Source of the DNA: Paragorgia papillata
Taxonomy: Eukaryota; Cnidaria; Anthozoa; Scleralcyonacea; Coralliidae
DNA: 64,000 nt
Assembly (NCBI GenBank): GCA_035771165.1
Contig: JAWNZC010000348.1
Span: 3,228,501 to 3,292,500, forward strand
Reading direction: 5' to 3'
Position numbers and translations under genes: made by a program. Positions 25,272 through 37,683 of the stretch are shown here, one piece after another. Each line of letters starts with the position of its first letter. The first letter of the stretch is position 1. The notes under the pieces were generated by a model. It did no database searches and was not told where the DNA came from. It saw nothing but the letters and a program-made list of their open reading frames with translations.

Positions 25272-25532
25272 CACATAGGCGTAGCAGCCCAATTCTGTTG
25301 GGGGGGGGGGGGGGGGGCAGAGATTGTTGCCCGAAAAAAATAGGGTTAAATATTGATTTTTAAGTCGTATTTTTCAGTCTTAGTTTAACGTATGAATTTT
25401 TCTTCAACATTTCACAACAATACATGTCAAAATTGACCGAAATTCCTAGCAGAAAGTGCCCGAATTTTCCTTTTTCAAATATTTTGGGAGGGCAATTGGC
25501 CCCCCTGCCCACCCGCCTTCTACGCCTATATG
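25272..25532. mobile_element. Inverted-repeat element with an 18-19 nt G run
   Basis: The left end CATAGGCGTAGCAGCCC is mirrored by CGCCTTCTACGCCTATATG at the right. Directly inside the left end is an uninterrupted G run (about 25300-25318). Inside the right end GGCCCCCCTGCCC is its counterpart. No target duplication is clear. Confidence 0.75.
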
Positions 25533-26059
25533 TTTGTACGAATATTTGACATTTAAAAAATTAAACTCAATTTATGAAGAGCATATTAAAGTTGTAGTAT
25601 AGAAAAAGTGTAAGTGTGATAAATTTATAGTTTAAAACATAATGTTCCTTTTATACTGCATATCACTTGCTTTTATTCCTTCAACACTATAGTTAAATGT
25701 ATCTTTGCTACGTACGTTATATATATATATATATATGGCTATTAACGCACAATGCTGCCCGGCAATGCCTGCAATTCACACTGCAGCATTTTTTCAGCTA
25801 GTGATATACCTGCAACAATATATTCCTCACACAGCTGGTTGCCCTTCACATTGTTATAGTATATTAATTAGAAGACCGTCTAGTTCTCCAATTGGTATAC
25901 ATCTGGCTTTACTATTAAAGCTGTCACAAGCTAGAGATGCACGATAACTACACCAGCTGTACTTACAAGTTTTTAAGAATACTACACTTGGCAAGCTTGC
26001 TTAACTTTGTTTATATATTTGAGCTGTCGTGACATTTGGAATATACTGTACAAAACGTT

Positions 26060-26297
26060 AAGCTTGGTTCACACTAGCGATATAAGCATTTAAAGCACAA
26101 GGGCAAAACAAAAGAATGAAGTCAAGCCTGCGACATAAGGACAGTTATAATTATAATCATAAGATCATAAGCCAAGAGCAGAACAAAAGACGAAATAAAG
26201 AAAAATACTCGTTGTTTTGTCTTCGCAAGTCCCAGAAGAAAAGTCATGCTTTGTTTTTGTGCTTATGCTTACGTCGCTAGAGTGAAGCAGGCTTTAC
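26060..26297. mobile_element. MITE with TTCACACTAGCGA ends
   Basis: Left end AAGCTTGGTTCACACTAGCG and right end CGCTAGAGTGAAGCAGGCTT are inverted copies. The internal arms contain TAAGCATTTAAAGCACAA and TTTGTGCTTATGCTTA. No coding content. Confidence 0.75.
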
Positions 26298-26299
26298 TT

Positions 26300-27680
26300 T
26301 TGAATACAATGGTTTAAAACGACATTTTAGTGTAGTGTGTATAAAAAAAACCCGGAACCCTTAGAAAATGAATTAGTATTCTGTTCAAACAACCTATTGT
26401 AGTAGTTTGAAAGCCCTAAACACCTCTGAGCCACGGATGCGTAAAAAACACGGTCTTATACACCTGGGAAATTAAGATAACTTGAAGTGTATGCATGGTG
26501 AAAGTATTCAAAAGCTTTTTCTCTTCCTGTTTAACTTATGTGCTGATTAATTTATAACGCAGCACTTTTAGGGCTTTCAAATACAACAGATATCTGACAC
26601 ACACTGACAGATACCTTAACTACACTAGCTTCATTCCACCATCCAAGTATCAAATCGTCTGTGTGCAAAACTCTCGTTCATCGAGCGCGAACAATTTGTG
26701 ACGAAGAACATCTTCAGGATGAATTAGATCACCTTAGGTTGGATTTAACTAACAACGGAGTTTTTCTGAGAAGATGATCCAAGCTTCTATGACACCTTCG
26801 GTCATCTGGAGCCGAATACTAATAGTTTTTTTTAAAAGAATACTAATTCATTTTCTACGGGTTTCCGGGGTTTTTATGCACGCACTGTATAAATCAACGA
26901 TTCACGAAGCTGGTGATTTATACACTAAAATTTCGTTTATTAAATTTATAAACAATCATTTTTGTATATTAACAATGACTTTTTGCGGAGCTAAATCTTT
27001 CAAGTTAAACGGTTGTCTTCATGCACTTGATTCCAACGGTACAAATTAAAATATAAACAATCAGACAATAATATTTAGTTTGTATTTTTCTTTATTACTA
27101 ATTTGACAAAAGCTGCATGACTTAACATCGAGGGGGAGGAAAATTACGGTGTGGGCTCATTGAATTTTTAAAGCATTTATCATCATGGTAGACTGGCCCA
27201 TACAATCTAGCACCAAACACATCTAGCATGGTATATGCAGATTCTGCTATGTATTTAACTATATAGTATATACACCACTTTCATAATAGCGATTAATTTG
27301 AATATTGTTTTGTGTGCATCTTAATAAGCCTTTCTGGCCTCGTTTGTGTGTCTGCAATACAAAAGCATTTTTTTGTCATAACGAGGCCATTAAATTGAAG
27401 ACCATTGTGAAAGCGGTCTATGGAACGTTAGCTTTTGCAAAAGCTCTTGTTAGCATGCAAGAGTAACGTAATTAGTTGCTGAGAGGTACAGTATAGTCAT
27501 TCATTAAATGCGTTACTACCCAATTTCTCATTGTCCAAGTTTACTATCTTTCGCATACTCAAGCATCTTAATACATATTTCAACATTTTGGTACCAACTA
27601 TTTAGTGCTTTCAATATTGTTTTCAATCTTCCACACATGTTAATCACGTGTTTTTCATGATATCTTACACTGCTAAAGTC
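26300..27680. other. No gene; one dispersed tail motif
   Basis: No supported gene. At 27318-27356, GTGCATCTTAATAAGCCTTT and CTGGCCTCGTTTG match the sequence that directly follows the hammerhead at 53034-53075 and, inverted, segments at 23800 and 47870. No hammerhead core precedes it here. Confidence 0.45.
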
Positions 27681-27693
27681 AACCGAAAAATTT

Positions 27694-27770
27694 CGGCTGT
27701 CTCGAGCGGGATTTGAACTCTCGCACCTTCGGGATTCCGGTCCGCCGCTCTACCTGTTGAGCTATCGAGC
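27694..27770 (-). pseudogene. tRNA-like sequence (SINE head or tRNA pseudogene)
   Basis: The minus strand reads GGCTCGA (acceptor), then TAGCTCAACAGGTAGAGCG (A box, paired D arm), then GAGTTCAAATCCC (B box) and TCGAGAC. The acceptor stem pairs at six of seven positions and the D stem fully. The anticodon stem pairs at about three of five positions and the T stem poorly, so this is unlikely to be a working tRNA. The GAAATTTTTC stretch directly after it suggests a SINE body. Confidence 0.65.
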
Positions 27771-27780
27771 CGCACAGGGA

Positions 27781-29760
27781 ATATTCATTTATTAATTAAT
27801 CGTGGCCATTTAAACGTGCTAAAAAAAGATTTTGACGTGACACGCACATGCACATGCATGCATCAACTTGTAACATCAACAAAAATTGATTATCGGTAAC
27901 CGACTCGATTAATTGTTAATTTCTCTTGCGATTTTGACTTGAAATTGTATAATATATTGTAGAATTTGTTTTTGGCCGTATATTCTAGAAAACTACTTGT
28001 AGTCAAAATATTAAATTATTTATAGTTTTAGGAAAACCTGGGATTTTTCTGTAATTTTAGAGCCAGGATCAACAATCAGATTTGTTTTGAAAAATAGCAT
28101 TATGTTTTGACGTCTTTAGTGTCTGACTATCTAAGGCAATGACAATGTTCAGGTGATATATGCATATTGTCCCTGCTACTCGGTAACGCTATATCGACAC
28201 CCTTAGGAAGTTGATTAATGGGTCTTAACCAGTTAACAACCTCGAATCTAATAATTCTGCAATGACTGGCATGATATTTTCTTTGGCACCATCCACAAAG
28301 AAATTATATTCTTTGGCTATGTAATCAAACCCACTCGCTAGCCTCGTGCCTAACATAGTCAAAATCTTTTTTTGTTAATTCATTGCCTGGTTACCGTGTT
28401 GAACAACACGTTGGTAGTTCAATCGTTTTGCGCTCTGTTGATCCGTACCCAACAAATACCTCGCGATACTCACTTGGAATTGCACGGTGCCGTTTCGAAA
28501 TTTCCCAGCATGCATGACTGTTGCTGCTACTTTAAATAGCTTAAATAATCTCTTCTTAGTTTGACTTGTTGCTTGAGCAAATATGTTGTTGTCGAAATCT
28601 GTTTACGCGTCAAAAAATGCTGATTTTATCGTCTTGTTTTTGCCCAACGCGTAGCGGCGTAGTTAATCTACTAACTAATAACACGAATTTGTGGTTATAT
28701 TATACCTGTTCAACCACAGCAACGTCTTTCTGCAGTGTGAATTAAAAGAGGTAGTTTGTACTTTTTAACTTTATCATGTGCTAGAGTAGTGTCGTAGGTA
28801 AAGTTGATTATATATCGTAGTACAACGGTATGCATTACACTCAAAATAAAATACGATGTTCTTGAGTAAGTCAGTAACAATAATTTGCGTTGCGGCTATT
28901 TGTTGATCAGTATCCTATGATGATACTAAATTATAGCCTAAGTTTACGCGAATTGATCTGGGCATGTTTTTACTGCTGTCATTGCCATTGGAAAGACCAT
29001 TTAGTATTCCGATAAATCTATAAACGAAGTAATCGCGTCACTATAGAATACTTTATTTGGGTTGGGTTGCCAGCACTAACCATCAGCTATATATCAACTA
29101 TATACTAGCGTTGTGATATATACAATGTTCCTATATTTAACCGTTTCCAGATTGTTAATTGGTACTCGTTAGTCGTTAGCAATTCGTGGCGGTAAGTTAT
29201 GCCCGTAGGATCACCCGAATCAGATTACAGCGGAGCATTAACACGAACATAAATACAACACCTGGTCGGAAATTAAAGATATGAAATAAGATTTGATAGT
29301 CTGCGCTATATTTTGCAGTTGGCGCGCATTGTTAAACCATACGGTGGAGATGTGGTAAGAATTACGCGTTCTATTTTTGCGCTCACCTCTCTGCGGTAAC
29401 GGTGCCCCTTAGCCCAGAAGCATTGTGAGGTTTTATTTGTATATTGGCCATATCACTGCGAAGAAATGCTGCCCCACGTTGACAAGCCTTGCTGTAAACG
29501 CTTATAATGTTATTAAGTATTTAACGTTAGCTTTCGACGCTTTAAAAGTATGTAAGTAGGTCGTGTGAAAAAAGGCCTTGCACCGCATGAACTGTTTGTC
29601 TGCAGACAGTAAAATCAACGTTTAATTGCAAGCCGAGAAGTTCCTCAAATGGGAAAAGTCTGTGGATTAAGGAAATAAATGGCACCTCGTCGAGAACAAT
29701 GCCTTTAACATTTACAACAATAATTTCTTCTGTTACAAATGCAACAGTTTGTCGTTGTTC
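27781..29760. other. No gene seen upstream of the cystine-knot gene
   Basis: I see no coding exon, RNA gene or clear repeat here. Distal regulatory DNA for the gene at 30557 could lie here, but nothing in the sequence shows it. Confidence 0.4.
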
Positions 29761-29775
29761 TCATTTCGGTTTGAG

Positions 29776-29783
29776 TATATATA
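29776..29783 (+). promoter_or_regulatory. Possible TATA box of the cystine-knot gene
   Basis: TATATATA in the context GAGTATATATAGGC. About 80 bp further on, AACCAG followed by GTGATT could end a non-coding first exon. A TTTTGAACAG acceptor lies just before 30532. This promoter and 5' UTR intron are inferred. Confidence 0.3.
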
Positions 29784-30556
29784 GGCAACAGTTTAGTTTC
29801 GGGGTTGGAACTAGAAGACGGTGATCGTTGAAACCAGGTGATTTAGGAGGTAATTTATTGTTAATTTGCACTGATTTAGTTGGGTTTAATTAACTTGCCA
29901 GCGGTATGGTAAGGAACGATGACCTTTCTCATGTCCCCATGCATACAAATGGTGCAATCGGGGAATGAATATGCAATTGTTTCTCCACTGAAAAGACAAA
30001 GAATTAACTTTTTTTTTTTAATTATTATTTTCTGTTCACTTTCTTTACTTTCAGATTAAAAGCTCACGTGTGTGGGCGAGCAGGAATTTCTCCATAAGAC
30101 CATAGCTATAGTTATTTGGTGTATATCACCTTTGAAATCGTCATCGGAGCTCCCTGCCTCCGAGTGCCTTTTAACGATTTTCTCATTCTGACTTATGCCG
30201 GATTACGAAGAGTCTCTTACAGGAACTGACACGTTATCAGTTGGAAAAACATGTTTTTATATCAATTAATCAGCCGCGTTTTCGCTACTTCACATTTGAA
30301 CCATACTGTTGTCATCAAATCTGTTGCTCTATGAGCTCTGTTTTTATAACTGACGTCCTTGTCAGACAGATGGCTCTTAAAAATGTTGAGTGGGTAGACT
30401 TGATGAAACTATGCGTTAGGTCTCGTCATTACTTAGATAATTTCATCGAGTGAACCACTCTTGGTAAAGAACAGCGCTGACATCGAACGCATAAAGCTTA
30501 TCTCTTGTCTTGTCTTGTCTATTTTGAACAGGTCAATTGAATACGAATATTCCACA

Positions 30557-30916
30557 ATGGTTTGGAAATACACCACCTTACTTGCAGTATTTGTCCTGAC
30601 AGTTGTAGTTATCCTGCCCAGTATCAGTGTTGCTAAACGAAAGACTGGCTCAGACTGTAAAACGCGTCTTGGGCTTGCGTTAATTAAGCTTCCTGGATGT
30701 GGAACAAGGAATGTGCTCAGCAGAGGCTGCTACGGACGGTGTGTGTCATCTGCGCGACCGAAACACGTCAAAGGCGGCTTCAGTGTTCATTGTTCATGCT
30801 GTACCCCAGTGGAAATCAACAGAAGGAAGTCAACAAAAATAAGATGCGATGACAAATCATTGAGGATAGTACCAGTCCCTACTGCAACTAAATGTATGTG
30901 CCGACCGTGTAGTTAG
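30557..30916 (+). CDS. Secreted cystine-knot (CTCK) hormone-like protein, bursicon/DAN type
   Basis: The 119-residue protein starts with a clear signal peptide (residues 1-26, ending SISVA), followed by KRK. The mature part has eleven cysteines at 34, 48, 58, 62, 79, 81, 82, 97, 113, 115 and 118. CYGRC (58-62) is the C-x-G-x-C knot motif and CMC (113-115) the closing C-x-C. The order GC, C-x-G-x-C, C-x-CC, C, C-x-C-x-x-C matches bursicon subunits, thyrostimulin beta and DAN/gremlin-type antagonists. These are secreted and act through LGR receptors or by binding BMPs. The odd cysteine number allows a disulfide-linked dimer. The ATG chosen gives the signal peptide; the reading frame is open for 32 codons upstream, but a TTTTGAACAG acceptor lies within that stretch, so it is probably 5' UTR. 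It may be a terminal exon. Which subfamily it belongs to cannot be settled by eye. Confidence 0.85.
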   Translation: MVWKYTTLLAVFVLTVVVILPSISVAKRKTGSDCKTRLGLALIKLPGCGTRNVLSRGCYGRCVSSARPKHVKGGFSVHCSCCTPVEINRRKSTKIRCDDKSLRIVPVPTATKCMCRPCS

Positions 30917-33900
30917 GAAAACAATTGTTTGGTTGATTAATTTTCAAGTTAGCAGAAGACGGCGATGCACAATCAACGACCGTAACTTTTTTTATTTGAA
31001 AACATCGCCCGGTGAAAAAGAAACATACCAATTAGGGTTTGTATGGAAAAACGACTTTGGATACCGTGAATCACAAACGAAAAACATTGATTTGGATGCT
31101 CAGTGTATGTGTAAATAATCTATACTTTTGTGTACATTTGAACGTTACCGATACCTATACTATAGTTGCCTTACTTCACCAACGTGATTTAAAGGAACGT
31201 TATAGATATTGTGTCAAAAACTTATTTACTGACGCGCTTCATATCTGGAAGTATAACAAGTATATACAAATCCCAAGGCTGCATATGAATGCTTATAATT
31301 AACGTCGAAATAACATTCGTGGAAATGGACAAAATGTTATAATAATACTAAAAGTTGTAGTTGAACCAATGGTTCTTTGGTCATGTTTTGGGTCTATACA
31401 CAGTGCATATACAGTGGTTTAATCCTGGCGAAGACAACAATCATTTTTTTATCACAGGACAACCTGCAGTAGACACGGTTTACTCTATTTTCAGAATTGG
31501 TCTATCATGCATAATCGTGATAGTTGTGCTGATTAGAGGGAAATATGAAGTCTAGCTATAGTGCATGCATGGGAACGATTCTTTACGAAGAGAAACGTGT
31601 TGAGAGCTCAGTTAAAAGATATATATCTTATACATCCGTGTTAAAGCATAATTTACAGCCGCCGTTTCTTAAATTCAAATTCAGTGTTTATCTGAAAAGA
31701 TTTAGAAATTCCAAGCCGAACCCTAACTAAGAAAGTTACTTTATAAGCCGCTTTCATATGTGCAAATCGTTTACAAGCAAAAGTTGCTTGCATTGAAAAA
31801 TAATTTTGTGTCTCCGAAGGCTTGAGCAATTCTCGCCGTTTCAAACCTACAAGCATTATTGCTCATCAGTATATTACTTCGAATGGTAATATCGTTTCGA
31901 CATTTCTGACTTATCTTTTAATATTTCGTCCATTCTTTACTTTCCCCCTCTTGTTGCATCTTTGTGTGAGATGACGGAAGTGTTTGGTATTTTTTTGTAT
32001 TACAAATCTAATACCGGTGATAAATCCACTTCGGTTTGCAGTAATTCGCAAATCCGTTTATATAGTTAAATGAAAAACAGAATCGAGCCTACAAAAACTA
32101 TTTGCACATAAGTATACAGCGATTAAAATTTAGACAGTATGAAAAAGCTGTTCATACTTGCATGTATACACAAATATATATACTTGACAAATAATGTAGT
32201 CATTGAATAGTGTTTAGTCTGTTTAGTGTTTACATCTACACAGTTAACCGAAACGCAAAAATTAAGTTAATTTTTTTTAAAAGCATCTATTCAACCACTC
32301 CGTTAAGCGAGGACATGTACTGGCATTAGTTATAAAGCTGCAAGAACTTTTGTAATTTAGTTATTTTAATTTATATGTTTAACACAATGAATATATGACT
32401 CTTGATGTAATGATATAATATTAATATATATTATAAACTGTTATATATTAGTTGTTTGTGATTTCAATTTTAAAAGGCTTGTGGAGAGATGAGACATTTT
32501 GAGTTAATTAGATGTGGTTTAGATTCTAGGATAAAACTAGATTATTGTATGGGTATTATTATACGCTCAAGAATGTTTAACCTAGAACTAAAACACTCGT
32601 AGTAACGTTAATAACTACCTCCGTGAGCCCTACATGCGCCATAGTCAATTGAGAAACTCGGCTGTTCCATCTATTTGTTCACTCGCAGTTCATGCACGCG
32701 CGGTGAAGACGATGTATGTTTGAAATAATGAAGCTATCATCTAATTAAAATAGCAGCGTTTGGGTTCAATCACGGAATAACTCAACAAGCTAAAAAAAAA
32801 TAGGCGCTTTGAAGTTTGTCGAATTTCCAGCAAACCACTTTCGCAATGGTCGACATGCACTTTTAATATTATTTTTTGTGCATCTAAATGACGAGTTTTT
32901 CTGGCTTCGTCATAGACCTTATTCAAAAATGGCCGAATTAAAATTTGTTTAAAAGGAGTTAATAAATCCGTTTTTCAGTCTTGAAGTCATTACTGTAATT
33001 TTTTGACGCAAAGCTTAAACTACTTTGTTTCTTCGAAACTATAAACGTGATCACTAAGAGTAAAAGTTATACACAGTGAAAACTAAGTAGGTAAACTGCC
33101 GATATTAGTTTTGATGAAATACAGACCTGGAAAGTGGCATCTCGGGTCCTAGATCTTGAGGAACACTTGCTAAGAGTCTAAGATTGAGGAACATTTTGAG
33201 TTCTTTACATCGCCTTTAAGGATGAATTTTAAGAAATCATATTCAGTTATATGTCATTTGAGATCGTGAAGTGTTCCTCAATAGATTATTTTGTTTCCCC
33301 ATACTAATAACAGACGTTCCAACCTACATAACTGAGTTCCAGATTTTGAGATGCATTGTTCTTCAGCGAAAATATTATTTTTGAGGATTGAGGAACGTAT
33401 TTGTGTGGAATTAAACCTTATGTATGGGAAGAACCCTAATTGTGTGTGCAGAAACATGAAAATTGAGAAATGCAGCAGCTAGGGATCGGAACTGCAACTA
33501 GACTTGTGTTGTTGCTATTAAATGAGCTTATGCAATTATCTACATCTACATTTTATTAAGTCGGTAAAATTCATACGAATATCACACCAACTATAAAAAT
33601 CTATAAAAATAGTAAACTATATACAAATATAAAATAATCAATTACTTAAAAATTATGCACTCAATAGCATATAGTATGGTATAGATTTAATAGAGAAATA
33701 TACACATTAACAAATTTCAATTACTTTCCCTAAAAAAATTAGGTAGGCAACATACGGGGGTATGTGAGTACAAGCCTTTTGCGCATTTTTTATGAAAATT
33801 CAGAACATATGAACATTTATGAAACAAATTCAGAATCCGAGGAACACTTTTTCCAGGTCTGATGAAACACTGACGTGTTGAGCGTATCCAGACTAAAATG

Positions 33901-35096
33901 TAACATTCTTTGATCTTTCGTAACACTCAACTTTTTTCTTGGTCTATCCGTCTATAGTATAATATGTCATTACTTAGTCTTAATTAGATTATAAGTTTTA
34001 ACTGTCTCAGTGTAATGATGTCAGGATATCACAAAGTACGTGGGAATTCAATTGAAATGGCCTCATTTTGCTACGATTCATTTACATTTAAGACTTAAAT
34101 AAAACATGAACAACGAACGAAGGGAAATGTTGCACTGAAACGTACTTCGGTGACATGATATCCAGAATAAATATTAAAACGTATTTCTAGTATATCTTTT
34201 TTACACGTGACGTCATGCAAAGAGAGTATGTTGTAGAAGATCTTTTGATTGTATTTTTTGGCACGAATATGATCATCACTGAATTTGTTTGTTTGAATCC
34301 CTATAAATGAAGGATTCTGCTCGAAAGGTCAGTATTTCGTTATCAAAAACTAATCTCGACAGTTTACTACCTTTTCACTTTGCTTTATCCAAAACGCTGC
34401 CCACGCAGCACATTCTTCTGTTGTCAATTACGACCTATCGGGTAGAACCATAAGGTGCAAGAGGTGGTACTATAGTTAGAAATTCATTCAAGTCTATACA
34501 ATTTTACCATAGAAATGTTGCATTGTACAAAAAAATTTATTGTACTGGAAAACTGGTGGCTCAGGTGGCTCAGTTGGCACTTGACTATTTGCAACTTCGG
34601 AATGCATGGCGTCTTTGAGGTGACGACTTCTATTGAGGTGATTATTGTGATTAATCCTTCGCGCTACTGCAGTCTAGATCTTTATATGCAACAATGTTAA
34701 GAATTTCTCAACAATTAGGGTGAGTTTGTTTCAGACCATTCCGGAATAGAAATAGCCAGAGGCTACTTGTATGTCATCCAATAAGCTCTCTATATTAATT
34801 TGGAAAACGGAGATCAGGCTCCGGAATAATCCAAATGAACGTGCTCTTACTTGTAAAGCAAAATATTTATTCTGAATTTAGTAAGGAATTTAACACTTCA
34901 ATTCAAAAGACTCAGTTTTGCTGATTGGAAAGGCTCGTGAAGGTGGCGATAATCTCTTCGCGAAGGCTTGATTTAGGGTAATAATTCCATGTCCTAAATA
35001 ACCCAGGTACTTCATGAAAGCCTGACCCCAACACACACCCTAACCTAAGGCCAAAAATTCGTGTAAATAGGACATGGATTTATAACCTGATTTAGC
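30917..35096. other. No gene seen downstream of the cystine-knot gene
   Basis: Several short ORFs directly after the stop (to about 31730) show no family signature and are probably 3' UTR or intergenic. At 32918 a CATAGACCTTATTCAAAAATG motif is a lone end of the TATTCATAAA family. Between 33150 and 33870 the motif TTGAGGAAC or its complement recurs several times without a clear period. Confidence 0.45.
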
Positions 35097-36502
35097 CTTC
35101 GAACTTGGGTGTAGATAAAAGGCGGGCGCGGACTGGCGAGTATTTTTAACCGGGGTTTTATTGCCGGTAGAATTCAAGGAAATTTACTCCAGACAGCCTC
35201 GCGGAATGGCGACAGAGTTATTCGTGGTGTGTTTTTAACCGGGGTATTTCCCCTGGCGGACTGACGAAATGTCGGGATTTTGTCGCGAGTTGTGTTTTTT
35301 TTGTTTTGTTTTTTTAATAGTATTTCTGTAGTTCTCATAAAATTGAAATAGAAAATCCTTTACAACTTTTTCGTATCTCTCTTCGTTTTCAAGATATTTC
35401 AATTTGTTTGATATGTAAATGAGATGGTCTCTGACGTCAGGTGTGGGGTAAAATATTTTCACATGTAGCAAAACCAGTTATATATCTAAGTTTGTTCAGC
35501 GAAATCATTTGAAACTGTTGCATAAAAACTCCTTGCGACGCTGAACATTTCATGTTAGATATATGTAAGTGATTTTGCTCTGTATGAAAATATTTTACCC
35601 CACTCCTGACGTCAGAGGCCATTCATTTACATATCAAACAAATTGAGATATCTTGAAAACGCAGAAAGATACGAAAAAGTTGTAAAGGATCTTCTATTAC
35701 AATTTTATGAGTTCTTTCAAATTATACAAACTTAATTTTTAATGCCAACCCCCTTTAAGATAAACGTTAATTAATCAAAACAGCTAGAAGAATTCGGATA
35801 ATTTTTGCAGCTTTTTCTCCCGGCTGGTTTTTAATCTTTATCAGTGCTTTCATTCTTATAAACGAACAGGTTTTTTATATGGAGTTTTATATTGTGTCTG
35901 CCTGTGATACAACGAAGCTCACACCTTAAGTGCTGTAGATTAAAAATCATGGGTCGGAAATGAAAATATGCACGATAAAAAGCTGTATAACAGTATAAGA
36001 AGTATATACGGCGATAGCCAAGGCAAATAGTACTTGTTGATAGAGTAAAACTCGTCTAATGAATAATGTGGAAAAGACTAAACCGATACACGAAACATAA
36101 ATAATAAAAATAAGAGCAAATGAATGTCATATTTGCGAGGGGAAACCATAAGTTTTGTCAGTGTTTCCATCCTGACGTGTTGAAGTGGTATTAATTCATA
36201 TTATATGAGCGGAAACTGTTATGAGTGAAAAACTGGTAAAATTATTTCTCTATTTTGCATTACTTGGCAGCTTAATCTTTTTCATCTGTGCGTAACTCCG
36301 ACTTCAATATGCACCGACTCCAATGATTTCAGCGCCTGATCGTAACCTGATAAATCTAGGATAAGCGACTACACCATTGCACCCGAATGAATCTACAAAT
36401 TAAATTAACTCTAACTGCCAATAATAAACCCCAGTTCAAAATACTCGCGAGTCCGCGAGTCTGCCAGTCCGCGCCCGCCTTTTATCTATACACCCTTCGA
36501 AC
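35097..36502. mobile_element. 1.4 kb inverted-repeat element with GC-rich ends
   Basis: The left end (35097-35165) contains GTAGATAAAAGGCGGGCGCG, GACTGGCGAGTATTTTT and AACCGGGGTTTTATTG. The right end (36425-36502) has the inverted series ATAATAAACCCCAGTTC, AAAATACTCGCGAG and CGCGCCCGCCTTTTATCTAT. No transposase ORF lies inside. The foldback at 35335-35750 is nested within. Confidence 0.75.
35335..35750. mobile_element. Foldback MITE, copy 2 (nested)
   Basis: Same family as 1576-2046. The right end GTTGTAAAGGATCTTCTATT and CCCCCTTTAAG is intact. The left end is shortened after AGTTCTCATAAAATTGAAAT. It again contains the TGACGTCAG/GGGGTAAAATATTTTC arms. Confidence 0.8.
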
Positions 36503-37335
36503 TTCTATCTAATTGGCATCCCGTTTTATTTGTTCAACTGCATATTGCCACTCCTGTTGGGTATCTTATTACTGACTATACCAACGGAGCGAAGATGGGC
36601 TTATACTTGTGATATATTATAGCGATTATCTTCATCTTGCCACGGTTATCTATCACAAGATTGCTAATGCCTAATCCTCAGTCGTGCATGGCTAAGACGG
36701 AAGGTAAAAATAATGAAGGTAAAAATAATGACAACGACTATATAGCAAAACGTTCAATCCAAACAGGACAGTACAAGTAGGGAAGTAGATATAGATTGGT
36801 TAGCATGTATCTGATGGGCGTTGGTAAAGTTGAAAGGCCTAGAAATTGGTTTCAATTTATGTTTGATTCTAAGGAACTACAAACGAATTGGGAGAAGAGT
36901 AAATCTTGGAATTCAATCAATGATTTTTACATGAAAGCCGTGAAATGTTATTAATCATTTACCCGGCAGGTTACTAGGAGGCCTCAACTTAACGAGTAAA
37001 ATTGTCTGGCGTTACTGTAATAGTCAAAGTTAACTACATAAGTTGCCAAATGACAACATTGCATGTCGGGTAAAGGGTTAAGATAACAATTATGTATTCG
37101 TGCGTCTAGGACAGGGACTTATAACTATTTTTCGGATCGTACCAATCTGGTTGTGATGATTCAAGCAATCGGGACGATCTTATAAGTTATGGTAAGAGGC
37201 TTCACAATCTTAAAAAGTTAAAAAAGGTCGTTCACTCGTTCAGACGATAGTCATGCAATCGCATGATATATGGTCTGGAAACTTCTTGAAAGTCTTGACT
37301 TTGTTTTTGTCTATGTTTACATGCAAACAGTTTGC
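36503..37335. other. No gene seen
   Basis: Nothing coding and no clear repeat, apart from a short direct duplication of GGTAAAAATAATGA at 36711-36732. Confidence 0.45.
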
Positions 37336-37512
37336 ATTCCCTAATTTCTCGCTCTTTTTTTAGCTACGAATACTGAAATTGCGCAGGTTCAAAACGTTTG
37401 GCAGCGGTGTTCGTGACCTTTATGATCGTTCCAACCAACACCGCTGCCAAACGTTTTGAACCTGCGCAATTTCAGTGTTCGTAGCTAAAAAAAGAGCGAG
37501 AAATTAGGGAAT
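37336..37512. repeat. Near-perfect 177-bp palindrome
   Basis: Arms of about 78 bp match almost base for base: ATTCCCTAATTTCTCGCTC through CAAAACGTTTGGCAGCGGTG on the left, and the complement on the right. The loop at about 37416-37438 is CGTGACC...GTTCC. Such low arm divergence suggests recent origin or ongoing arm correction. Confidence 0.9.
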
Positions 37513-37520
37513 TAGTTATA

Positions 37521-37683
37521 CAGTCAGAACTCTCTAAGGAGGACACTCTCAGGACCAAATTTGGTGTCTGCCTTCGAAAGAGTTTTATTATAGTAAATAA
37601 TGTATGAGCGGCCAAGATTAGCTGTCCGCCTTAATAGAGAGGTGTCCGTCTTAGAAGGGTGTCCGCTTTGAAAGAGTTGACTG
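37521..37683. mobile_element. Tc1/mariner/pogo-type MITE
   Basis: Ends CAGTCAGAACTCTC and GAGTTGACTG are inverted, with AGGAGGACACTC inside the left end and the complement-like GGGTGTCCGCTTTGAAAG at the right. TA lies on both sides (37519-37520, 37684-37685), as expected for this superfamily. 163 bp, no ORF. Confidence 0.75.

Noticed and set aside
34550..34640. GTGGCTCAGTTGGCA as a tRNA A box; also CAGTGGTTAGAGCG at 15039
   Set aside because: No B box at the right distance and no paired acceptor stem in either case.
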